Shown piece after piece: positions 24,265 through 32,420 of a stretch of 64,000 nucleotides of DNA. The notes beneath the pieces were generated by a model, which saw only the letters and a program-made list of their open reading frames with translations, was not told the DNA's origin and searched no databases. The translations under genes were made by a program, and so were the position numbers. This DNA comes from Candidatus Gemmiger excrementigallinarum (GTDB lineage: Bacteria; Bacillota; Clostridia; Oscillospirales; Ruminococcaceae): positions 1 to 64,000 of the forward strand of contig DXBP01000050.1 of assembly GCA_019116445.1 (NCBI GenBank). Direction: 5' to 3'. Position 1 is the first letter of the stretch. The number at the start of each line of letters is the position of its first letter.

Positions 24265-24315
24265 GAGGAAGCGATGTACAATGTGCTGCAAACACATTGT
24301 TGAATTTTGTGTATA

Positions 24316-25314
24316 TTATACAATTCCGGCATTTTGGCTGACCCGCTCCTTGATTTCGGGCAGCTGATCGCGGTAACTCTGGGCATCGCTGTCCCAGGTA
24401 TCGTACCCGGGCTGGCCGCGGTGATCTTCCAGTGCATAATTCTGCAGCAGATAGGTCCCCAGCGCTTCAGTGACTTTCTGGGCCCCCAGCCAGTTCAGGT
24501 GGGTGCCGCCGTCGGAGGAATCCGTCATCCAGTCGATGCCGGGATTGTACTCAGCCATGTTGAAGTCAAGGTAGGGCACGCCGTTTTCCTCGGCAAAGGC
24601 GGCAATGCCGTTGTGGCGGGCCAGATTCCAGCCCACCGCCGCCGGAACCGTGACCAGCAGCACCTCGCTGCCGTGTTCATCGCACAGCTGCAGAATACGC
24701 TGCATATAAAACTGCACCAGAAGCGGGATGGATTCGCTGGCGCCGGTATCGTACATATAATCGGTGTTGGGGCGGGCGGCTACATCGGTGATGGGGGCAT
24801 ACCCCTTGTTGATGTCCCGCCAGCTGTAATCTTTTTCGGTAAACAGATTCTGCGGGGTCAGATACTTCCAGTTGTCGTGGAAGCGCAGCAGCGGCAGCAG
24901 TTCGTCGGCAATATCGCCCAGTGCGCTCTGCATATACGTTTCGCTGCTCTTTTTGGTGTAAGCGGGGGCCGTGCACAGTACCACGACCTTGGGGCTCTGT
25001 TCCTCATAAATCTGTTTGATCCGGTAGTAAATGTTGTACATCGACAGCCAGCCCGCCGCATAGGTGTAGCCGGTGATGCCGTGCTCGTCATACCATTTCA
25101 TGGGGGCGATGCCCTGGGCGGCGTTGGAGTCCCCCAGGACCAGCACGTCGATGGTATCGAAATCTTCGCCCAGGATGCCGCCCGCCGTGTACCCTTCCAG
25201 GTACCGGTTGGACTGGGGCATCAGGTAATGGCCGGCGGCCATCACCAGCATCAGCAATACCAGCAGAAAGGCAAGGATGCGCAGGGCATTTTTTTGCCAG
25301 GTTTGTAAAGACAT
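24316..25314 (-). CDS. SGNH-type protein of the acylation cassette (DltD/AlgX-like)
   Basis: 332 residues. One N-terminal membrane anchor (about 10-28) leaves the rest outside. The SGNH hydrolase fold shows VLVLGDSNA with Ser63, and DGGTHLNW with Asp268 and His272, matching the catalytic pattern of DltD, AlgJ and AlgX proteins, which pass acyl groups to cell-surface polymers. It lacks the clear signature of true DltD. It is the last gene of a four-gene operon (adenylation, carrier, MBOAT, this one), 30 bases after the MBOAT gene. Likely role: final transfer of an acyl or aminoacyl group onto an envelope glycopolymer. Confidence 0.75.
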   Translation of the reverse strand: MSLQTWQKNALRILAFLLVLLMLVMAAGHYLMPQSNRYLEGYTAGGILGEDFDTIDVLVLGDSNAAQGIAPMKWYDEHGITGYTYAAGWLSMYNIYYRIKQIYEEQSPKVVVLCTAPAYTKKSSETYMQSALGDIADELLPLLRFHDNWKYLTPQNLFTEKDYSWRDINKGYAPITDVAARPNTDYMYDTGASESIPLLVQFYMQRILQLCDEHGSEVLLVTVPAAVGWNLARHNGIAAFAEENGVPYLDFNMAEYNPGIDWMTDSSDGGTHLNWLGAQKVTEALGTYLLQNYALEDHRGQPGYDTWDSDAQSYRDQLPEIKERVSQNAGIV

Positions 25315-25344
25315 ACAGGATACTCCCGTTTGGTTGTGCCCCGC

Positions 25345-26913
25345 TCAGAACTGTGCGTAGATAAACGCGGCGGGGTCGTAGTTGTCGCCATAGGCGCCGA
25401 AGATCATCACTGCCAGCATACCGCCGCAATAGATGGCCCAGCGCAGGGGCAGGGGGCGGCGGGCGATGCTTTCGCGGATGGCAATGCCGCGCTCGTGGAG
25501 CAGGTCCACAGCCAGCAGGACCAGGGCACCGATGACAAGCACCCACAGGTCCTGGGCATCCAGTTTGATGAGCAGGCTGCCCTCATAGGGGCGGCGCAGG
25601 CTGGCCAGCATCTCCAGGGCTGCACGGGTACCGTTGGAGCGGAACAGCAGCATACCGAAGTTGACCAGCACAAAGGTGCGCAGTGCCTGCCACAGTTTGT
25701 ACCAGCGGCGGGTACGCCACCGGGGCAGCGACGGGCAAAGGCGCAGCAGGGTGGGTTCGGCCACCTCGCCCAGCCATTGCAGCAGGAAGTAATACAGGCC
25801 GTATACCACATACAGCCAGCCGGCTCCGTGCCACAGGCCGATGGCCAGCCAGGTCAGCAGCAAACCGGCCCAGACCGGCAGGCTGCGGCCCAGGGCCGCG
25901 CCGAAGCGGGTACGGCACCATTTGCCGAAGCGCATCATAGGTTTGCTGACGATGACAGGCTGGAACAGGTACTCCCGCAGCCAGGCGCCCAGGGTGATGT
26001 GCCAGCGGCGCCAGAATTCGCTGACGCTGCTGGCAAAGAAGGGTTGGCGGAAGTTTTCGGCCAGGGGCACGCCGAAACATTCAGCGGCGCCCAGCACCAT
26101 ATCCATGCAGCCGGAAAATTCCGCATACAGCTGCAGGGTGTACAACAGTGTGGCCACCACAACGGCGGAACCGGAGTAGCTGGGCCAGTTGTCAAAGACG
26201 GCTTTTACATACATATTGGCGCGGTCGGCGATGATGAGTTTTTTCATCATGCCCCACAGGATGCGCTGCACGCCGAAGGTGAAGGCCCGGTAATTGGGCT
26301 TGGGCGGGTTCAGCAGCGCGGGGGAGATCTGTGCCCAGCGATCAAAGGGACCTTCCACCACATGGGGCCAGAAACTCAGGTACAAAAGTACCTGCCAGTA
26401 ATGTTCGGCCGGCTGGGTGGTGCCCCGGCGCACGTCAAACAGATAGCTCAGCGCCATCAGGGTAAAGAAGCTCAGGCCCAGGGGCTGCACAAAGCTGGGG
26501 GCCGCTACCTGCCAGGCAAAGGGCAGCAAGGACAGCGCGCTGTTGAGGGTGCGTACCAGGAAGGGCAGATATTTCAGCCAGATCAGCAGCCCCAACAGTC
26601 CGATAACGCCCGCCGTCACCATACCCCGCTGCAAGGCGGCAAACTGGTGCTTGGCCTCCTTGCGGGCGGGCTTGTCCAGCCCGGGGAGGGCGGCTTCCTG
26701 CAGCTGCTGCAAACGGCCCAGCCCCAGACCCAAGGCCCAGGTCAGGGCAGCAGCCAGCAGCAGCCAGACGGTGTAAGTGCCGGCGGTGAGCCAGTAAAAC
26801 ACCAGGCTGCCGCCCAGCAGCGCCGCCGGCCGGTAGCGCTGGGGCAGTACGGCCCAGGCTACCCAGCACAGGGGCAGAAAAATACATAAGTAGGGAAATG
26901 AGTTATAGGCCAT
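25345..26913 (-). CDS. MBOAT-family O-acyltransferase (DltB/AlgI-like)
   Basis: 522 residues with about ten to twelve membrane segments. It begins MAYNSFPYLCIFLP, typical of the DltB/AlgI group. The catalytic His lies in the motif LWHGAGWLYVVYG, and the re-entrant region has FAEFSGCMDMVLGAAECFG-like order (YAEFSGCMDM). It should move an acyl group from the carrier protein across the membrane. ATG 26913 has AGGAG 7 bases upstream; a TTG two codons earlier is less well placed. It follows the carrier-protein gene by 26 bases. Confidence 0.92.
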   Translation of the reverse strand: MAYNSFPYLCIFLPLCWVAWAVLPQRYRPAALLGGSLVFYWLTAGTYTVWLLLAAALTWALGLGLGRLQQLQEAALPGLDKPARKEAKHQFAALQRGMVTAGVIGLLGLLIWLKYLPFLVRTLNSALSLLPFAWQVAAPSFVQPLGLSFFTLMALSYLFDVRRGTTQPAEHYWQVLLYLSFWPHVVEGPFDRWAQISPALLNPPKPNYRAFTFGVQRILWGMMKKLIIADRANMYVKAVFDNWPSYSGSAVVVATLLYTLQLYAEFSGCMDMVLGAAECFGVPLAENFRQPFFASSVSEFWRRWHITLGAWLREYLFQPVIVSKPMMRFGKWCRTRFGAALGRSLPVWAGLLLTWLAIGLWHGAGWLYVVYGLYYFLLQWLGEVAEPTLLRLCPSLPRWRTRRWYKLWQALRTFVLVNFGMLLFRSNGTRAALEMLASLRRPYEGSLLIKLDAQDLWVLVIGALVLLAVDLLHERGIAIRESIARRPLPLRWAIYCGGMLAVMIFGAYGDNYDPAAFIYAQF

Positions 26914-26939
26914 ACACAAACTCCTCTGCGGTCAGCGGC

Positions 26940-27173
26940 TCAGTCGTCCAGCCGGTTGACCAGGTCCAGAATGGCGTTGGGGGTGTGGAAGTTTTCTTCT
27001 TTCAGGTCCAGCGGGCTGATCTCCAGGTCAAATTCCTCGGCCAGCGCCATGACTACCGACATAATGTCCACCGAATCCAGTATACCGGTGCGCACCAGTT
27101 CGGTATCGGGCTCGGCTTCGATGCCGGGCTTCACTTCTGCCAGAATCTTCATGATTTCATCCAGGGTATGCAT
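26940..27173 (-). CDS. Acyl/D-alanyl carrier protein (DltC-like)
   Basis: 77 residues, an acyl carrier protein. Ser34 in GILDSVDIMSV is the site for the phosphopantetheine arm. The chain is acidic and helical (EIMKILAEVKPG, MALAEEFDLEISP), full length for DltC. It lies 3 bases after the adenylation gene, with its AGGAGG overlapping that gene's end, so the two are tightly coupled. It should receive the amino acid or acyl group activated by the upstream enzyme and hand it to the MBOAT protein. Confidence 0.88.
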   Translation of the reverse strand: MHTLDEIMKILAEVKPGIEAEPDTELVRTGILDSVDIMSVVMALAEEFDLEISPLDLKEENFHTPNAILDLVNRLDD

Positions 27174-27176
27174 AGT

Positions 27177-28688
27177 TCAGTCCTCCTTGCACAAGGCGCG
27201 CAATGCTGCGCGGTCGATTTTTCCGTTTTGGTTCTGGGGCATTGCCTGCAGGCGGCGGTAGGCCGTGGGCTGCATATAGGCGGGCAAACGTCCGGCCAAC
27301 CGGACGCGCAGTTCCTCCTCCAGCCCTTTGCGGCCGGTAAAGAAGAGCACCAGGCGGTCTTTGGGGGCGTCGTAGATACAGGCACAACTCTGCAGGCCCT
27401 CCTGCCCGAAAGCGGCTGTTTCGATCTCGCCCAGCTCGATGCGGTAGCCCATGTGTTTGATCTGGTTGTCCGCCCGGCCCATGTACTGCAAAAGTCCGTT
27501 TTCGTCGTAGCGCACCAGGTCACCGGTGCGGTAGATGATCTCAGGGTAGTGGGGCTGCAGCGGGTTGGGGCAGAACCGTTCGGCGGTTTTGTCGGGCATA
27601 TTGTAGTAACCCGCTGCCAGAAAACTGCCCCGGACGCAGAGCTCGCCCACCGCGCCGGGTTCCGCGGCCCGGCCGTCGTCGGTGAGCACCAGCAGCCCGC
27701 AGTTATCGCAGGCGCGGCCGATGGGCAGCGGTTCGTCGTCGGAGAAAGCCCGGTCCACGATGTAATAGGCGCAGATGTCGGTGGTTTCGGTGGGGCCGAA
27801 CAGGTTGGCGAACAGCGCCTCCGGATAATGGGCCTGCCAGTAGTTCAGGTAGGGGGTGGGCATCGTTTCGCCGGCAAACAGGATGGTGCGCAGCGGCGGC
27901 AAGGCCGTGTAGTCCAGGGCCTTCCAGCGCACCACGCCGCCCAGGGCCGAGGGGACCCAGTACAGGGTGTTGACCTCGTGTACAGTGAGATAATCCAGCA
28001 GCTGCACCGGGAAGGAAAACAGACGCCGGGGCAGTACCTGCACCTGGGCGCCGGTGCGCAGGGAGGTGTACAGGTCGGTCACCGACATGGAAAAGTAGAA
28101 CGGTGTCTGGTTGCCGAACACGGTGGTTTCGTCGATGCCAAAGGTGGCGGCTGCCCAGGCGCTGTAGGCCAGGACGGCCCGGTGCTGGATGGCTACCCCT
28201 TTGGGCGCCCCCGTGGAACCGGAGGTGAACAGTACATAGGCCAGGTCGGTGTCCAGGGATTCGTTGCGCAGCGTCTGCAGGGCGAAGGAATCCGGCACAG
28301 CGTTCAGGGCATCGGCCATCTCCACCACAGGGCAGGCAAGGCCCAGGGCGTCGGCGGCTTCCCGGTGGGCGGCGTCGGTCACCAGCAGGGCCGGTTCCAG
28401 CTGGCCGGTGATGCGCCGTACCCGTTCGGGGGGCTGGGCGGTGTCCAGCACGGTGTAAAATCCGCCGGCGGCCAGGGTGCCCAGCATCGCCAGCAGACAG
28501 GGCACTTCGTGATCTAAGTAGAGGGCTACCGGGCGGCGTTGAACGGAATACTGTGCCAGCGCCGTGCCCACACGCTGTACGGCGGTGTCCACCTCATCCC
28601 AGGTCAGGGTGATGTGTTCGTCGCCGAAGGCCGTGCGGCTGCCCCAGCGCCGGACCGTGCGGTCCAGCAGTTCCAATATATGTTTCAT
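27177..28688 (-). CDS. Amino acid adenylating enzyme (DltA-like)
   Basis: 503 residues, an ANL-superfamily adenylation enzyme. Core motifs are visible in order: A3 LFTSGSTGAPKGV, A5 FGPTETTDICAYY, A7 YRTGDLVRY, A8 GRADNQIKHMGYRIELGEIE and A10 NGKIDRAAL with the catalytic Lys. Size and layout match D-alanine-carrier ligase (DltA), but the pocket region (YFSMSVTDLYTSL, GPTETTDICAYY) is not clearly the D-Ala type, so another amino or small acid is possible. ATG 28688 has AAAGGA upstream and starts the conserved domain. First gene of the acylation operon. Confidence 0.85.
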   Translation of the reverse strand: MKHILELLDRTVRRWGSRTAFGDEHITLTWDEVDTAVQRVGTALAQYSVQRRPVALYLDHEVPCLLAMLGTLAAGGFYTVLDTAQPPERVRRITGQLEPALLVTDAAHREAADALGLACPVVEMADALNAVPDSFALQTLRNESLDTDLAYVLFTSGSTGAPKGVAIQHRAVLAYSAWAAATFGIDETTVFGNQTPFYFSMSVTDLYTSLRTGAQVQVLPRRLFSFPVQLLDYLTVHEVNTLYWVPSALGGVVRWKALDYTALPPLRTILFAGETMPTPYLNYWQAHYPEALFANLFGPTETTDICAYYIVDRAFSDDEPLPIGRACDNCGLLVLTDDGRAAEPGAVGELCVRGSFLAAGYYNMPDKTAERFCPNPLQPHYPEIIYRTGDLVRYDENGLLQYMGRADNQIKHMGYRIELGEIETAAFGQEGLQSCACIYDAPKDRLVLFFTGRKGLEEELRVRLAGRLPAYMQPTAYRRLQAMPQNQNGKIDRAALRALCKED

Positions 28689-28820
28689 GGATCGTTCCTT
28701 TGCATGGCATGGCGGTCCTGTACCGTGTGCTTTCCCGCGGGCGGCGGACCGCCGTAAATACGCCCGGGTACGTTCCAGTATACCATATTCTGCGTTAAAA
28801 AAATGTAAAGAAATCAAGAA

Positions 28821-28866
28821 AAAGCGCACAGAAAAGAATTTTTTTCTTCCCTGCGCGCTTTTTTAT
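28821..28866. terminator. Terminator downstream of ilvE
   Basis: AAAAAGCGCACAG pairs with CTGCGCGCTTTTT around an A/T-rich loop (one extra base). On the minus strand it ends the ilvE transcript, and it lies upstream of the acylation operon. Confidence 0.75.
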
Positions 28867-28889
28867 TGCATGATTTTACAAAATTCAGG

Positions 28890-29966
28890 TTACTGTTCTT
28901 CCACGGGAACGATCCAGCCCTTGGTGTCAGGCAGTTTGCCCCACTGGATGCCGGTCAGCGTGTCGTAGAGCTTCTGGGTCAGTTCGCCGATCTTGCCGCC
29001 GCTGATATGGGCCACTTTGCCCTCCCAGTCCAGCTCCTTCACGGGGGAAACCACCGCAGCGGTACCGGTGCCGAACACTTCTTCCAGCTTGCCTTCGTCG
29101 GCGGCTTTCATCACATCGGCGATGGCCAGGGGCCCCTCGATGACTTCGTAGCCCCAGTCCTTCAGCAGCTCGATGATGGAGCGGCGGGTCACGCCGGGCA
29201 GCACCGTGCCGGTGCAGGCGGCAGTGTAGATCTTGCCATCGATCTTGAACATGATGTTCATGGAACCGACTTCTTCCACGTACTTCTTTTCCACGCCGTC
29301 CAGCCACAGCACCTGGCTGAAGCCGCGTTCCTCGGCCAGCTCACCGGCCTTGATGGAAGCAGCGTAGTTGCCGCCGCACTTGGTGAAGCCGGTCAGGCCC
29401 GGGGCGGCGCGGATGTATTCATCTTCCACGTAGATGCGTACCGGGTCCAGACCCTCGGCGTAGTAGGCGCCGGAGGGGGAGCAGATGATGGCGAAGCGGT
29501 AGTGCTTGGCCGCGTGCACGCCCAGGCCCACATCGGTGGCCACACAGAAGGGGCGGATATACAGCGAAGCGCCGTCAGAGTGGGGGACCCAGTCGCGGTC
29601 CACGTTCACAAGGGCCTTGACAGCCTGGACGAAATCCTCCGGCGGGATGGGGGGCATACCCAGACGATCGGCGGAATCGTTGAAGCGATTGGCGTTGCAT
29701 TCGGGGCGGAACAGCTGGATCTTTCCCTCGGTGGTACGGTAGGCCTTCATGCCCTCAAAAATCTCCTGGGCATAATGGAACACCGTGGTGGCGGGGTCCA
29801 TCTCCCAGGGGCCATAAGGCACGATGCGGGCGTCATGCCAGCCTTCCCCGGCGGTGTAGTCCATCAGGAACATGTGATCGCTGAAGATTTTGCCGAAACC
29901 CAACTTGCTTTCGTCCTGCGGCTTCGCCTTGGGCGCAGTCGTTTTGGTGATTTTGATGTCCAACAT
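28890..29966 (-). CDS. ilvE: Branched-chain amino acid aminotransferase
   Basis: 358 residues, a class IV PLP enzyme that interconverts Leu, Ile and Val with their keto acids. Family motifs are visible: HYAQEIFEGMKAYR, SLYIRPF, TGFTKCGGNYAAS with the PLP Lys, QVLWLDGVEKKYVEEVGSMN, TVLPGVTRRS and EVFGTGTAAVV. ATG 29966 with GGGAGAG upstream starts the usual N-terminus; the longer frame was rejected. Single-gene unit, promoter at 30044-30072, terminator at 28821-28866. Confidence 0.96.
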   Translation of the reverse strand: MLDIKITKTTAPKAKPQDESKLGFGKIFSDHMFLMDYTAGEGWHDARIVPYGPWEMDPATTVFHYAQEIFEGMKAYRTTEGKIQLFRPECNANRFNDSADRLGMPPIPPEDFVQAVKALVNVDRDWVPHSDGASLYIRPFCVATDVGLGVHAAKHYRFAIICSPSGAYYAEGLDPVRIYVEDEYIRAAPGLTGFTKCGGNYAASIKAGELAEERGFSQVLWLDGVEKKYVEEVGSMNIMFKIDGKIYTAACTGTVLPGVTRRSIIELLKDWGYEVIEGPLAIADVMKAADEGKLEEVFGTGTAAVVSPVKELDWEGKVAHISGGKIGELTQKLYDTLTGIQWGKLPDTKGWIVPVEEQ

Positions 29967-30043
29967 GATTTTACACTCTCCCTGTTTCATCACAAATGCC
30001 GCCAGGCGGGTCGCCGCACAGCAACCCGGATGCAGTTTACCCA

Positions 30044-30072
30044 ATTATAGCGCTCTAAAGCGGTAAATACAA
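30044..30072 (-). promoter_or_regulatory. Promoter of ilvE
   Basis: On the minus strand, TTGTAT (30072-30067), a 17-base spacer and TATAAT (30049-30044). A leader of about 70 bases precedes the start codon. Confidence 0.75.
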
Positions 30073-30100
30073 GACCCAATTTTCATCGGGGAAAAATCAC

Positions 30101-30129
30101 TTGCCGGGCGGGGGAAAATGCGGTACAAT
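30101..30129 (+). promoter_or_regulatory. Promoter of the HAD phosphatase gene
   Basis: TTGCCG (30101-30106), a 17-base spacer and TACAAT (30124-30129). Confidence 0.65.
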
Positions 30130-30172
30130 GGGCGTGCACAACACTGGATAACAGCGAAAGGACGGCACCTGT

Positions 30173-30832
30173 ATGATTAAAGGTGTAATTTTTGATATGG
30201 ACGGCCTGATGTTCGACACCGAACGTCTGTGGGATACTTTCTGGGAACCCGCCTGTGAGGCGCTGCAGGTTCCCATGCCGGAGGATACGGCGGCCTTTTA
30301 CGCCAGCGGCCGCGGCCTGGCGGGGCAGTACCTTGTGGAGCACGTGCAGAAGTACTTCCCGGGGGTGGACCCCCAGCGGATGCTGGACAAAGTCTGGCAG
30401 ATCGGCAACGAGCGGTTCGCGCAGGGCGTGCCCTGCAAACCGGGCCTGAAGGAACTGCTGGCCTTGCTGGAAGAACGGGGCCTGCCGCGGATCGTGGCCA
30501 GTTCCAGCCCGCGCAACATGATCGAGCAGAATCTGCAGACCACCGGCACGGCACGGTATTTCCACGACATCGTCTGCGGAGCGGACGTCAAGCACAGCAA
30601 GCCGGCGCCGGATATCTTCCTGGAAGCCGCCCGCCGCCTGGGACTGGACTGCCGCGACTGCCTGGTGCTGGAGGACAGCTTCAACGGTGTGCGCGCCGGT
30701 CATGCGGCAGGTGCCGTGACGGTGATGGTACCCGATCTGGCCCAGCCCGATGAGGAAATCCGCCAGCTGTACACCTGCTGCTGCCATGACCTGTACGAAG
30801 TGCGGGACCTGCTGGTGCAGGGCAACCTGTAA
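30173..30832 (+). CDS. HAD-superfamily hydrolase, beta-phosphoglucomutase-like
   Basis: 219 residues. The catalytic motif FDMDGLMFDTE (Asp8 and Asp10) opens the chain, with motif II in VASSSP, the Lys in HSKPAPDIF and the motif III acidic pair in LVLEDSFNGV. The helical cap lies between residues 15 and 85. This is the phosphatase/phosphomutase subgroup IA that acts on small phosphorylated sugars or nucleotides. The extra Cys-rich end (YTCCCHD) is unusual. Single-gene unit between its own promoter and a terminator. Confidence 0.9.
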   Translation: MIKGVIFDMDGLMFDTERLWDTFWEPACEALQVPMPEDTAAFYASGRGLAGQYLVEHVQKYFPGVDPQRMLDKVWQIGNERFAQGVPCKPGLKELLALLEERGLPRIVASSSPRNMIEQNLQTTGTARYFHDIVCGADVKHSKPAPDIFLEAARRLGLDCRDCLVLEDSFNGVRAGHAAGAVTVMVPDLAQPDEEIRQLYTCCCHDLYEVRDLLVQGNL

Positions 30833-30848
30833 CCCAAAAGAATTTTTA

Positions 30849-30874
30849 CCGGCTGCTTGTAACGCAGCCGGTTT
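30849..30874 (+). terminator. Terminator after HAD gene, overlapping the next promoter
   Basis: CCGGCTGC pairs with GCAGCCGG around TTGTAAC, followed by TTTT. The loop forms the -35 box of the downstream promoter (30857-30885). Confidence 0.75.
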
Positions 30875-30885
30875 TGCGTTATACT
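30857..30885 (+). promoter_or_regulatory. Promoter of the ECF S-component gene
   Basis: TTGTAA (30857-30862), a 17-base spacer and TATACT (30880-30885). The -35 sits in the loop of the preceding terminator. An 80-base leader with GC-rich stems follows; no known riboswitch was recognised in it. Confidence 0.6.
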
Positions 30886-30965
30886 GGGGGTTGGCAGCCC
30901 GGCGGGCTGTACATTTGCGCTGTACTCCCGAGATGTAGGAGACGGCAGCAGGAGGAAAATTGAAT

Positions 30966-31577
30966 ATGAAAAACCGTACCAACGTCCGTTGGCTCACCCA
31001 GCTTGCGCTGCTGGTGGCCATTCTGCTTGTGATGAACTATACGCCGCTGGGCTACCTGCAGGTGGGGCCGCTGTCAGCGTCGCTGCTCTCGGTGCCGGTG
31101 GCCATCGGTGCCATGACCATGGGCCCCCTGGCCGGTACTATTTTGGGCGCAGCCTTCGGTATTACCAGTTTCCTGCAGGCGATGGAGGGCAAAAGCCTTC
31201 TCAGTGCCGCCATGTTCAACGCCAGCCCTGTGGGAACCTTTGTGGTGTGTGTGGTATCCCGTGTGCTGGTGGGCCTGTGCACGGCGCTGCTGTTCAAGGC
31301 GCTGTGCAAACTGTTGCCCAAGCAGGAAAAATTCTGCTGCTTTGCGGGTGGTCTGCTGACGGCGGTGCTGAACACCGTGTTCTTTATGGGGGTGCTGGTA
31401 CTGTTGTTTTACGATCTGCCCTATGTGCAGGAACTGGCACAGGGCATGGGTGCCACCAACGTCCTGATGTTCGTCGTGATGTTCGTGGGCGTGCAGGCCG
31501 TTATTGAATGGGTCATTTGCTGCCTGGTGTCCGGTGCCGTTACGGTTCCGGTGCGCAAATATCTCAAACTGAACTGA
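30966..31577 (+). CDS. ECF transporter S component (vitamin or nucleobase uptake)
   Basis: 203 residues with six membrane segments. The N-terminal LLVAILLVMNYTPLGYLQVG and the block PVAIGAMTMGPLAGTILGAAFGITS are the marks of a substrate-binding S component of energy-coupling factor transporters (PF12822-like). NASPVGTFVVCVVSRVLVGL is also typical. The ATPases and T component are not nearby, so it probably shares a common module. The substrate is not clear; pantothenate-type and other vitamin carriers share this look. ATG 30966 is 10 bases after GGAGG; TTG 30960 is closer and less likely. Terminator 31589-31619. Confidence 0.85.
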   Translation: MKNRTNVRWLTQLALLVAILLVMNYTPLGYLQVGPLSASLLSVPVAIGAMTMGPLAGTILGAAFGITSFLQAMEGKSLLSAAMFNASPVGTFVVCVVSRVLVGLCTALLFKALCKLLPKQEKFCCFAGGLLTAVLNTVFFMGVLVLLFYDLPYVQELAQGMGATNVLMFVVMFVGVQAVIEWVICCLVSGAVTVPVRKYLKLN

Positions 31578-31588
31578 TACCTTCCCGG

Positions 31589-31619
31589 GTTCCGGGCCGC
31601 AAGGCCCGGAACTTTTTTT
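31589..31619 (+). terminator. Terminator of the ECF S-component gene
   Basis: GTTCCGGGCC pairs with GGCCCGGAAC around GCAA, followed by seven Ts. Confidence 0.85.
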
Positions 31620-31672
31620 GTGGCTTTTCCGGAACCTGTGTGGTACCATACAGAAAAAGGAGGTACTGCCTT

Positions 31673-32326
31673 ATGAAAAATGAAGCCGTTGCCACTGCTG
31701 CCGAGATGAAGCGCATCGAGCAGGCCGCCAACGAGGCCGGACTGCTGTATATCCAGATGATGGAAAATGCCGGGCGTGCTGCCTGGGGTGAACTGACCGC
31801 CCGTTTTCCGGCACCGGGACGCCTGCTGGTGGTGACCGGTAAGGGGAACAACGGCGGCGACGGGTTTGTGATGGCCCGGGTGGCCGCCAAAGCGGGCTGG
31901 CAGGTCTGCGTCTGGCTGGCGGAGGGCGAACCCAAAACGCCCGACGCCATCGCCAACCGGGAACTGCTGCGGGCATTGCCTGTGACGGTGCTGGATGCCG
32001 AAACACGCCCCGATCCCCGGGGTTGGGACGCGGCGGTGGATGCCGTGTATGGAACCGGTTTTCATGGGGCGCTGCGTCCGGCGGGACGGGCGGCCTGTGA
32101 GCTGCTGAATCAAAGCCGGGCGGCCGGGGCATTTCTGTTGGCGGTGGACCTGCCCAGCGGCCTTTGCGCCGACACCGGTGAGGCGGCGGAAGGGGCCGTA
32201 CAGGCCGACCTGACCGTCTGTTTTGACAGCCGCAAACCCGTGCATACGGTCCCGCAGGCGGCGGCTTTCTGCGGCAAAGTCCGGCTGGCGGACATCGGCA
32301 TCCCGGATCTCTGCCATCGGCTGTAA
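31673..32326 (+). CDS. nnrE: NAD(P)H-hydrate epimerase (YjeF N-terminal domain)
   Basis: 217 residues, only the epimerase half of the bifunctional NNR protein. It repairs NADHX and NADPHX by converting the R to the S form. Family motifs include AAEMKRIEQAANEAG, QMMENAGRAAW, VVTGKGNNGGDG, DAVYGTGFHGALR, AVDLPSGLCADTG and the closing LADIGIP. The dehydratase half that completes the repair is not in the window, so it must be elsewhere. ATG 31673 was chosen because AAAAGGAGG lies 7 bases upstream. Confidence 0.9.
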   Translation: MKNEAVATAAEMKRIEQAANEAGLLYIQMMENAGRAAWGELTARFPAPGRLLVVTGKGNNGGDGFVMARVAAKAGWQVCVWLAEGEPKTPDAIANRELLRALPVTVLDAETRPDPRGWDAAVDAVYGTGFHGALRPAGRAACELLNQSRAAGAFLLAVDLPSGLCADTGEAAEGAVQADLTVCFDSRKPVHTVPQAAAFCGKVRLADIGIPDLCHRL

Positions 32327-32420
32327 AACGGAAAAAGACTTCTCCCGACGGCCGGTTTGTGGTACACTACTTTAAAACGCTGTATTGCGGAAGTCTGCAG
32401 AAATAGAGAGGAATCTTGTT

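Larger units (their letters stand above)
23781..24315. other. 535-base gap with terminator hairpins and a candidate RNA
   Basis: No coding frame with a ribosome binding site is seen. From left to right it holds two GC-rich hairpins (23947-23986, 24002-24031), a structured stretch (24040-24215) and a minus-strand promoter (24236-24264). Short frames here do not resemble known proteins. Confidence 0.6.

Noticed and set aside
24070-24297. 75-codon minus-strand frame in the structured gap
   Set aside because: It starts upstream of the promoter at 24236-24264 and runs through strong hairpins; no ribosome binding site. An RNA is the better reading.
25330-26889. 519-codon plus-strand frame
   Set aside because: Antisense to the MBOAT gene; Gln/Gly-rich shadow product.
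30886-30965. Possible riboswitch (folate or other vitamin) before the ECF S-component gene
   Set aside because: Short stems are present, but no conserved riboswitch core could be recognised.
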